Position numbers and translations under genes: made by a program. From positions 124,001 to 188,000 of the forward strand of contig NZ_CP117884.1 in the NCBI RefSeq assembly GCF_028736235.1: a stretch of DNA of 64,000 nucleotides, written 5' to 3'. The DNA is from Lacticaseibacillus pabuli (GTDB taxonomy: Bacteria; Bacillota; Bacilli; Lactobacillales; Lactobacillaceae). Under the pieces are notes generated by a model, which did not search any database, was not told the DNA's origin, and saw only the letters and a list, made by a program, of their open reading frames with translations. Below are positions 41,420 through 47,816 of the stretch, piece by piece; within the stretch, counting starts at the first letter, position 1, and each line of letters starts with the position of its first letter.

Positions 41420-42589
41420 TTAATTAAGGGCGACCCGCGGATTCTTATCCGTTAAGGTGATGCCACGGATGGTCATCCGGTTGCGACCAGAACGTTTGGA
41501 CGCGTACAAGTACTTGTCGGCGCGGTTGTACAGGTCGAGATAGTTTTGATCCTCAGTGAGTGCGCAATCCTCGCCCAGCGAGATGGTGATACCGAAGTGT
41601 TTGCCATTGTCTGCAGTAAAGGACAGGCCGCTAATGCCCCGGCAAATTTGCTCGGCAATCTTTTGGGCTTCACCAAAATTGCGGGTGACATCATAGACGA
41701 GAAAACTAAACTCCTCGCCGCCAGTCCGGTAACAATGGGCCGGGTAATCCATTTGACTCGTAATGCGCTGGAGCTGACGAGCAACCTGCTCCAGGACCCG
41801 GTTTCCCATGAGGTGTCCGTAAGCGTCGTTGACACGTTTGAAGTGATCGATGTCAAACGTGTATAGCGCGTAGGACATGTTAGTGTCTTCATAGTCTGTG
41901 AACGCCCGCTGCAGATCATCGTTGAACACACGGAAATTAAGCAGTTGTGTGAGTTCATCGATGCGCGCCTCCTGCATGAGGTTCGCTTGCCTTGTCTTCA
42001 TGTGTTCATAGCGCAGATGCACTTTACGGATGATGAAAGCAAGCAGTAGGTAAGTGCCGATTTGCCACGGCCAGCCGCAGTCAATCCCGTGCAGTGAAAT
42101 GTAGTTCGTCCAAAAGAAAGGAATCGCGAACACGGCGACGAATCCATAATATAGGAAGAGATTACCAAAAATACGGTGTCCATAGCGGCTCGCAAGCCAC
42201 ATCAAGGCGAGACTGACGGCATCAAAGACATACCAGTAAACAACGTTTGGCAGCCACCAGTACCAGACGGTCAGCAGAACGGCCAGACTGTAAAAGACTG
42301 CTCGCCGCTTGGTGCGCAATAAGGCGTAAGCAACGACGAGCATTTGAAAGTTTAGAAATACCCAACCATAACCGACAATGCCTTTGTATTCCGCCATGCT
42401 AGTCAGTGATGACCAGTGGAAGAAGATCACGAAGGCAAAGGTGGTCAAAACGAGCATCAAGGTGCGCGATACGAAGCGTTGGGTGTCCGGAAATTTAGCT
42501 GTTTGTAACCAATTGTACAAAATCGTGTAGCCAACCACGACCAAAGTGTTGGTCAGCAGGCTGATGACATGAATCTCCCATGCGAGCAA
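41420..42589 (-). CDS. Membrane diguanylate cyclase, GGDEF domain (copy 3)
   Basis: About six N-terminal helices and a C-terminal GGDEF domain with YTFDIDHFKRVNDAYGH and CYRTGGEEFSFLV. No RxxD inhibitory site is visible. TTG 42589 lies 7 bases after GAGGGGG and is preferred; an ATG ten codons upstream (42619) is preceded by GGGGGA at too short a distance. It is paralogous to the copies at 13 and 28 kb. Confidence 0.85.
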   Translation of the reverse strand: MLAWEIHVISLLTNTLVVVGYTILYNWLQTAKFPDTQRFVSRTLMLVLTTFAFVIFFHWSSLTSMAEYKGIVGYGWVFLNFQMLVVAYALLRTKRRAVFYSLAVLLTVWYWWLPNVVYWYVFDAVSLALMWLASRYGHRIFGNLFLYYGFVAVFAIPFFWTNYISLHGIDCGWPWQIGTYLLLAFIIRKVHLRYEHMKTRQANLMQEARIDELTQLLNFRVFNDDLQRAFTDYEDTNMSYALYTFDIDHFKRVNDAYGHLMGNRVLEQVARQLQRITSQMDYPAHCYRTGGEEFSFLVYDVTRNFGEAQKIAEQICRGISGLSFTADNGKHFGITISLGEDCALTEDQNYLDLYNRADKYLYASKRSGRNRMTIRGITLTDKNPRVALN

Positions 42590-42704
42590 TACATTTCCCC
42601 CTCGATTGTTGCGCGCCATTCCCCCGAAGAGCGCTTACAGGCTAAATATAGCACAACCGGCTAATGATTGAATAATCGTTTTGTAGATTTTTTCACGGAA
42701 TAAA

Positions 42705-42748
42705 AAGGTCGCCCCGCAATCGTGATTGACGGTTGCGGGACGACTGAA
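42705..42748 (-). terminator. Terminator after brnQ copy 2
   Basis: On the minus strand GTCGTCCCGCAA pairs with TTGCGGGGCGAC, followed by CTTTTTATT. Confidence 0.85.
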
Positions 42749-42770
42749 ATGGTAGCGTCAAAATGATGCC

Positions 42771-44180
42771 TTAATCGTTGCTAAGAGCCTGCTTTTCAGG
42801 TGCGGCAACGGTGGCATTGCGGTGTTCCTTGACGAAGTGGACACCGAGGCCAAGAACCAAGCCGACCAAAGCGGGGACGAGCCAGCCGAGACCCATCGTA
42901 GAGAATGGCAGGTAGGTGTGTTCGAGGCCGACGACAGCTTTACCAAAGGCACTAGCAGAAACGACTGGTGGGAAGGCACCGACCATGTCCATCAAGGCAG
43001 GTACGGTGGTGAAGGCAACCACGAAGGCGTACACAACACCATCGCGCTTGAAGAGTGGGCTGGTGACGGACAGCAGGATGAGCACCATGGAGAATGGGTA
43101 GAGGAACATCAGCATAGGTGTGGACCACTGGATGATGGTGTCGAGTCCAAAGTTGGCGGTGCAGAAGGAGGCAAAGCTCATGAAGGCGAGCCATGCGGTG
43201 TAGGACACCTTAGGGAAGTGCTTGTGGAAATCCTGTGCAAAGGCAGCAACCAAGCCGATAGCGGTGGTCAGGCAAGTGAGCGTCAACATGACAGCGAGGA
43301 ACGCATGACCAGCTGCACCGAGGTAACGAGTCACAATCTGGTTAAAGGCAACACCACCATCGAGTGACACCTTGAATTTCCCGAGAGAAGTTGAGCCCAG
43401 AACAATCAAGAGGATGTAGACAACACCGATCGCAGAGGTGGCAAAAACACCAGCGCGAGCGGTCACGGCAGCGACTTGGCTATTCTTCTTCAGACCAAGA
43501 CTACGTACAGCGGTCACAACGGTCACCCCAAAGGCCAGACCAGCCAGGGCGTCCATGGTGTTGTAACCCTGCAAGAAGCCGTTCATGAAAGCGGCGTGGG
43601 TGTAGTCAGGCGTTGCGACTTGGTGCAGTGCATTGCCCATTGGGTGCAAGAAAGCGATGAAGAACAATACGGCGAGCAAGGTCAAAAACAGGGGATTGAG
43701 CATCCGGCCGACAGCGTCCTTGATCCGGGTTTCCTTGTAAGAAAAGAGGAAGGCAGCGAGGAAGAACAGAGCTGAAAAAACGAGCAGGCCCGTGTGCTGC
43801 ATGTTCTTGCTGAGCAGTGGCGCAACCCCGACGGTAAACGGCACGGTCGCAGTACGTGGTGTCCCAAACAGGGGGCCGATGGTGGCGTGAATCAAGATCA
43901 TGAAGGTCAACGCGAACCAGGCACCGAGCGGCTTGCCGATGTCGTAGACCCCTTCAGAATGGGTAACGGCGATGGCCAGCACAGCGAGTAGTGGGAGCAC
44001 GACGGCGGTGACGAGGAAACCCACTGTCGCGAGAGCGAAGTGACCCCCGGCGAGCTGGCCGAGGTGTAATGGGAAAATCAGGTTCCCGGCACCAAAGAAC
44101 AGGCCGAAAAGCATTGATGCGATGACGACGTATTGTTTCGTGGTGAGTTTCTTATTGTTCATCAAGTTGCTTGTATCCAT
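42771..44180 (-). CDS. brnQ: Branched-chain amino acid:cation symporter, BrnQ/LIVCS family (copy 2)
   Basis: 469 residues, about 12 helices. MLFGLFFGAGNLIFPLHLGQLAG and MNGFLQGYNTMDALAGLAFGVTVV are shared almost word for word with copy 1. Start ATG 44180 follows GGAGG; the TTG 5 codons upstream overlaps that site. Its leader of more than 700 bases contains a T-box, a CACATA-rich tract and a small Ile-rich reading frame, so it is probably regulated differently from copy 1. Confidence 0.92.
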   Translation of the reverse strand: MDTSNLMNNKKLTTKQYVVIASMLFGLFFGAGNLIFPLHLGQLAGGHFALATVGFLVTAVVLPLLAVLAIAVTHSEGVYDIGKPLGAWFALTFMILIHATIGPLFGTPRTATVPFTVGVAPLLSKNMQHTGLLVFSALFFLAAFLFSYKETRIKDAVGRMLNPLFLTLLAVLFFIAFLHPMGNALHQVATPDYTHAAFMNGFLQGYNTMDALAGLAFGVTVVTAVRSLGLKKNSQVAAVTARAGVFATSAIGVVYILLIVLGSTSLGKFKVSLDGGVAFNQIVTRYLGAAGHAFLAVMLTLTCLTTAIGLVAAFAQDFHKHFPKVSYTAWLAFMSFASFCTANFGLDTIIQWSTPMLMFLYPFSMVLILLSVTSPLFKRDGVVYAFVVAFTTVPALMDMVGAFPPVVSASAFGKAVVGLEHTYLPFSTMGLGWLVPALVGLVLGLGVHFVKEHRNATVAAPEKQALSND

Positions 44181-44234
44181 ATGTGAATCCTCCAAATGTG
44201 CGGTGAAGCCAGATTAGCTTCATGCCGTGTAATG

Positions 44235-44327
44235 CTAGGCGCGGCGCGACAAGACGGCTGCGCGGTTCGCCAAATTGATTTGCTGGTTGATAATTGCGAA
44301 TGTGGTGCTAATAATACCGCCATCCAT
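44235..44327 (-). CDS. Small Ile-rich upstream reading frame of brnQ copy 2
   Basis: 30 codons after AAAGGAG at good spacing (MDGGIISTTFAIINQQINL at the N-terminus). Five Ile plus two Leu and one Val suggest a BCAA-responsive leader. Between its stop and the brnQ start is a small hairpin, TGAAGC/GCTTCA, but no T run, so any control would be translational. An overlapping second frame is also open. The frame and ribosome site are seen; the role is a guess. Confidence 0.4.
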   Translation of the reverse strand: MDGGIISTTFAIINQQINLANRAAVLSRRA

Positions 44328-44339
44328 GGCGAACCATCT

Positions 44340-44490
44340 CCTTTAATTGGCATTGTGTTGCTGTGGTGCGGTGGGTCTATGTGTTGAGACTATGTGTTGG
44401 TACGATGTGCTGCTATGTGGTGAAACTATGTGGTTGAGCTATGTGTTGGTGCTATGTGTATTGGATCAATATGTGTTGAAAAGCTTATGT
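44340..44490 (-). repeat. CACATA-rich tract in the brnQ copy 2 leader
   Basis: On the coding strand about ten copies of CACATA, mostly as AACACATAG or ACCACATAG, are spaced 12-17 bases apart. It is unstructured and G-poor. Related tracts follow brnQ copy 1 and precede livK. Confidence 0.75.
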
Positions 44491-44561
44491 GTCCCGCCAC
44501 TGCGGGTGGGCTGGCCTAGCCCGAATATGTGGTTGCCGGAATGGCAGAACAATAAGTAAGC

Positions 44562-44892
44562 AAAAAAGGCGTCCTCAGAATTGATGAGTATTCATCAATT
44601 CCAAGGACGCCTAGCGCGGTACCACCTTGTGTCACCTAGCTGTCGCCAACTAGGTCTCAATACGTACGGTCGGCAGCTAAATAGAAAGTGAAACGTACAG
44701 CTACAAACGATACGCCGGCACGATAATGAGTGCCACACATGACATCTTACTGGACGATCGGCAATGCCGGTCAAGTTCGGTGTCCCGCTCGAAAGGGATT
44801 TTCATCTACGCCGTTCCTGCTTCCTCACACCTAACGAAGCTCGCTGAAGGTCTAGCGCGACTACTCTTCTTTCTCGTCGCAATTACTTATTG
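44562..44892 (-). ncRNA. T-box riboswitch 2 (tentative Ile specifier, AUC)
   Basis: The canonical T-box AAGGTGGTACCGCG is on the minus strand (44615-44628), followed by a long terminator stem (GGCGTCC...GGACGCC with an inner GAATTGATGA/TCATCAATTC-type arm) and six T residues. Stem I starts GAAAG/CTTTC; the specifier loop has AAGAGTAG on the 5' side and TGAAAATCC on the 3' side. Applying the same rule as for T-box 1 (one base after GAA), the codon is AUC (44799-44797), isoleucine. The T-box identity is firm; the specifier is inferred. Confidence 0.87.
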
Positions 44893-44898
44893 GTTATG

Positions 44899-44927
44899 AG
44901 TTTATGAGCTTTTGAGGTCAATGTCAA
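44899..44927 (-). promoter_or_regulatory. Promoter of T-box leader 2
   Basis: On the minus strand TTGACA, a 17-base spacer and TAAACT, placing the start just before stem I. Confidence 0.65.
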
Positions 44928-44969
44928 CACTTATTTGAGAAAAAGTCTAATTTTATGGGGCGATGCTCC

Positions 44970-45205
44970 GGAATGGGACGGGTTGTGGGTGTTCCGGGAG
45001 AAGCACATGGTGGTGCAGACGCTTCAGAGCAACATAGAAAAAAGGCCAAAATCGCCGCTTTTCTATGTTGCTCATCTCGCTAAAGATTAAGTCAGAAAAT
45101 CGCTGTCTTAATCTTTCTGGTATTAGGAATGCACAAAATGCGTGCATTTCTAATACTTTCACCACCATGTGCTTCTCCCTCCACACCCACAACCCGCCCA
45201 ATTCC
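44970..45205. repeat. Branched palindromic element D
   Basis: 44996-45013 pairs with 45162-45179 (18 bp, perfect), then a TCC/TCC 3x3 loop (44993-44995, 45180-45182), then 44979-44992 with 45183-45196 (14 bp, perfect) and GGAATGGG/CCC-ATTCC. Inner hairpins: 45027-45073 (15 bp), 45082-45116 (13 of 14, loop AAAATCG) and 45120-45156 (15 pairs, loop AAAATGC). Same plan as A, B and C. Confidence 0.87.
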
Positions 45206-45272
45206 AGCAGAATGCCCTCGTTGAGTCGAGAACCTGGAGCGAATAGCCCAACTAATTGATCAATCGTAGTTA

Positions 45273-45456
45273 CCCGGTTCAGGAATTTGTAGCCTGAATA
45301 CCGATGATTTTGTGTGTCGGTGGTCCGCTTGCGGGCCTTACATCACAGGAAACGGGAATAATTTTCAGTGTTTTTCTGAAAATTATGAAGCGTCCCACGC
45401 TCACCAGTCTTCTCCCGGAGTATCCCCAACCAGACCGAAGTGAGGGATACCCAGGG
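45273..45456. repeat. Cluster of hairpins upstream of the esterase
   Basis: Successive hairpins: CGGTTCAGG/CCTGAATACCG (45274-45303), GGTCCG/CGGGCC (about 45322-45336), an 11-bp perfect stem ATAATTTTCAG/CTGAAAATTAT (45358-45386), and TCTCCC-GTATCCC/GGGATAC-GGGAGA (about 45410-45456). There is no single enclosing stem. It may be a decayed relative of element D or a structured leader. Confidence 0.5.
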
Positions 45457-45638
45457 AGAACAGGGAGAAATGGTGCAACCCTTCATCTTGTCGAAGCCCA
45501 ATTTTGGTGACATAATGTAAGTGTAATTTTAAATGGAACGGCAACGCAACACGTCGCACCTCATTGCACACAGCTGGCACCTCGTCGACTCTGCGCACAG
45601 GGAACGTGTTGCGCCACGTTAAGACTGGAGGAATCGTC

Positions 45639-46418
45639 ATGGTTGAAACTGTATTTAACGTACCTTATGGGAATGAACCTGAACAAATTACGGATGTTTA
45701 TCTACCTGACGGGCCAGCAACCGGCGCCGTTATTGATATTCACGGTGGCGGCTGGTTCCGTGGCGACAAGCTGAAGGACGCCGACCTGGGTGAAATTTTT
45801 GCCGAGCAGGGTTACGTCACCTTCGTTGCGAACTACCGCATCGGTGAGCGCGGTCACTACCCAAAGCCACTCGAAGACATGGACTTGCTCTATGAATGGC
45901 TGAAGAAGAGTGATTATGACTTTCCACGGGAACACATTGCGGTCTTTGGATCATCCGTTGGTGGGAATATGGCTGGCGAGATGGCGATCAAGTACGGCAT
46001 TCCCGCTGTCTCACTTTCCGGGATTTTTGACATTGCCAACTGGTTGAATAGTCACCAGGACGTCAAGGGCTCGATGGACCACATCGACAACTTTGGCGGT
46101 GCGAGCGCGGATATTAATCAGGACGGTGCCGATGATCCGTTTTACAAGGGCTTTGTTGAAGGCTACTTTGGCGGGCGCACCGACCAGTTCGAAGAAGCAA
46201 CGCCGGCACCACGCGTCACGGATAAGACTGGGACCATGTACATTGGTAACTCGCTGAACGAGTTTGTTCCTAATAGTGGGGTGCTCGACATGGCGAAGGC
46301 CTTGTCTGACCACAATGTGCCATTTACCGTTCGCTTCGTGACGGGAACGCGTCACGCGAAGGGTTACTGGCCAAAGGTACAGGATGATGTATTGGCGTTC
46401 TTGAAGCGGAATATTTAA
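45639..46418 (+). CDS. Alpha/beta hydrolase (esterase/lipase, HGGG type)
   Basis: 259 residues. The oxyanion-hole motif IDIHGGGWFRGDK (HGGGW), nucleophile elbow VFGSSVGGNMAG (GxSxG) and a likely catalytic His in GTRHAKGYW place it in the hormone-sensitive-lipase-like group. It is cytosolic, with no signal peptide. Start 45639 follows GGAGG at 8 bases; an upstream in-frame extension of 25 codons lacks a ribosome site. The substrate is unknown, probably short-chain esters. Confidence 0.87.
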   Translation: MVETVFNVPYGNEPEQITDVYLPDGPATGAVIDIHGGGWFRGDKLKDADLGEIFAEQGYVTFVANYRIGERGHYPKPLEDMDLLYEWLKKSDYDFPREHIAVFGSSVGGNMAGEMAIKYGIPAVSLSGIFDIANWLNSHQDVKGSMDHIDNFGGASADINQDGADDPFYKGFVEGYFGGRTDQFEEATPAPRVTDKTGTMYIGNSLNEFVPNSGVLDMAKALSDHNVPFTVRFVTGTRHAKGYWPKVQDDVLAFLKRNI

Positions 46419-46435
46419 TTTATTGTGATCAAGGG

Positions 46436-46471
46436 ACAGTTTTCATTTGTGTAAATGAAAACTGTTTTTTT
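46436..46471 (+). terminator. Terminator after the esterase
   Basis: ACAGTTTTCATTT pairs with AAATGAAAACTGT, then TTTTTT. Confidence 0.88.
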
Positions 46472-46480
46472 ACATAGAAC

Positions 46481-46526
46481 GTATATACTTGTTTAAACGT
46501 CAGTTCCTGTATATACCAGTTTATAC
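46481..46526 (+). promoter_or_regulatory. Operator direct repeats of the mazEF operon
   Basis: GTATATACTTGTTTAAAC and GTATATACCAGTTTATAC are near-identical 18-base direct repeats 28 bases apart, just upstream of the antitoxin start. They are likely binding sites for the MazE-MazF complex. Confidence 0.55.
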
Positions 46527-46542
46527 AAGGGAGTGATTACAA

Positions 46543-46827
46543 ATGACCGAAAAGACCAAAAAAAGTGATTTGGAGCGTGCGGGCACATTCACCGTTGGGC
46601 GCGTGGGCAATTCGTTAAAGGTTACAATCCCAACTTCTGCGCACATCCGAGAGGGCGAGCAATTGACCTTATATCTGGAAGCGAATGGGACACTCGTTTA
46701 CCGACCTAAAAAAAGGCACGTCAGTATATGGGATACAGATTTCGTGAACCATTACGACTTTGACGCTGATAAGAAAGCAATTGGGACCTCTGATGACGTT
46801 AAACATGTTGGAAAGGAATTAGACTAA
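46543..46827 (+). CDS. mazE: Type II antitoxin, MazE/PemI-like (AbrB fold)
   Basis: 94 residues. The N-terminal swapped-hairpin DNA-binding domain is visible in TVGRVGNSLKVTIPTSAHIREGEQLTLYLE. The C-terminal part (VSIWDTDFVNHYDFDADKKAIG) would wrap the toxin. It precedes the toxin gene with a one-base overlap (TAATG), the standard order. Base composition is more AT-rich than in the neighbours, which fits horizontal acquisition. Confidence 0.85.
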   Translation: MTEKTKKSDLERAGTFTVGRVGNSLKVTIPTSAHIREGEQLTLYLEANGTLVYRPKKRHVSIWDTDFVNHYDFDADKKAIGTSDDVKHVGKELD

Positions 46828-47195
46828 TGCCCAAATACTTTCCTAAACAAGGCGATATTATTATGATTGATGCTGAACCACATGCGAGGAATGAATATGG
46901 CGGTCATAATGCTAACAAAGGTAATATTCGGCGTCCAATGATTGTACTTTCGAAGAGTAGCTATAACGCCAATACTGGTATGGTGATGGGAATGCTGCTA
47001 ACGTCAGCACAAAGAAAATTTGCACCACAAATGTATAAGCCCTTTGCGGATGCTGAAAGTGGCGTGTATGGCCATATTGTTTTGTGGCAAGTGCCTAATT
47101 TTGATCATATCGCTCGTCATGCTAAAACGGTTGGTCATGTTGACGAAGGAACATTGCAGGAGTTGATTCAGATTGCAGTTGATATCTTGCAATGA
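46827..47195 (+). CDS. mazF: Type II toxin, MazF/PemK-like mRNA interferase
   Basis: 122 residues. The N-terminal FPKQGDIIMIDAEP and KGNIRRPMIVLSKSSYNANTGMVMGMLLTS match MazF beta strands, with the catalytic Arg (RRP) and Thr/Ser (LLTS) in place. It would cut single-stranded mRNA at a short motif when freed from the antitoxin. Low G+C, like its partner, suggests transfer. No terminator is seen directly after it. Confidence 0.87.
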   Translation: MPKYFPKQGDIIMIDAEPHARNEYGGHNANKGNIRRPMIVLSKSSYNANTGMVMGMLLTSAQRKFAPQMYKPFADAESGVYGHIVLWQVPNFDHIARHAKTVGHVDEGTLQELIQIAVDILQ

Positions 47196-47387
47196 AATCG
47201 CACCTCAAAATCCGCATTAAGGCCGCTCTCATTTAGTCGCCAAACAGTGGCACAACGAAACATTGTGCCAAAGTCACAATAAATTTTGTCACAATTGAAA
47301 CCGCTGTAAATATCGCTGTACCGGCATTTTTCGCGATTGCACGATTGACATATATTCAATTTCCCATAAATTAAATGTGAAAATGCA

Positions 47388-47416
47388 TTGACATTCATGA
47401 GAACGAATTATAGACT
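47388..47416 (+). promoter_or_regulatory. Promoter of the liv operon
   Basis: TTGACA with TAGACT after 17 bases (TATAGA overlaps at 15). A second TTGACA lies 43 bases upstream. It would start RNA just ahead of the leader peptide. Confidence 0.5.
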
Positions 47417-47454
47417 ATGTTCATCAAAGCGTTACAGGAAAGGAGATCCACCTT

Positions 47455-47547
47455 ATGATTATCACAAAAGTAAATTGCATCGCGGCATCTTCTAACCTAA
47501 TTAACTTGGCCTTGTTGTTGAGCGTAAAGGACCCGACGAACAGTTAG
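47455..47547 (+). CDS. Branched-chain amino acid-rich leader peptide of the liv operon
   Basis: 30 codons after GGAAAGGAG. The peptide starts MIITKVNCI and contains LINLALLLSV, so 11 of 29 residues after Met are Ile, Leu or Val, with three consecutive TTG leucine codons. It lies directly upstream of an attenuator and a BCAA ABC importer, as in ilv/leu leaders. Stalling at Leu, Ile or Val codons would steer RNA folding. The frame is seen; the control is inferred. Confidence 0.78.
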   Translation: MIITKVNCIAASSNLINLALLLSVKDPTNS

Positions 47548-47651
47548 CACGCTGCTAGCTAAAGTTGAGCCCTTGTTCGTATTGGCAATGAGGGCCCAAG
47601 GATTGTTCGGGTGAGGCCTCATTGCTGAGAAGCAGTGAGGCCTTTTGTTTT
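47548..47651 (+). promoter_or_regulatory. Transcription attenuator of the liv operon
   Basis: The terminator is a 12-bp stem, GGCCTCATTGCT gaga AGCAGTGAGGCC (47615-47642), followed by TTTTGTTTT. An upstream GCAATGAGGGCC (47585-47596) can pair with the terminator 5' arm GGCCTCATTGC (11 bp, one bulged G), a clear antiterminator. GCCCTT near 47569 can instead pair with GAGGGC, and CGAACA with TGTTCG, to sequester it. This fits a ribosome-position switch driven by the leader peptide. Confidence 0.75.
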
Positions 47652-47668
47652 ACCCCGAGGAGGACCAG

Positions 47669-47686
47669 ATGATGAACCGATTGTAA
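47669..47686 (+). other. Five-codon mini reading frame MMNRL
   Basis: ATGATGAACCGATTGTAA follows a perfect GAGGAGG. It lies between the attenuator and livK. It could be a ribosome-loading or mRNA-protecting site, or a relic of a former start region. It is too short to be a normal gene. Confidence 0.35.
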
Positions 47687-47696
47687 TACTTATAGA

Positions 47697-47800
47697 CATA
47701 AGGCACGGCACATAAAACGCACCATCAGCCAACTTGGCAGCACATAGTAACACACATAGCAATCATGCAATTATAGAATTCCACATACATTCGCAACACA
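47697..47800 (+). repeat. CACATA-rich tract upstream of livK
   Basis: Scattered CACATA, ACACATAG and CCACATAC units in C/A-rich sequence in the livK leader, on the coding strand. They are less regular than at brnQ copy 2, but the same motif. Confidence 0.6.
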
Positions 47801-47816
47801 GACACGAAGGAGAAAA

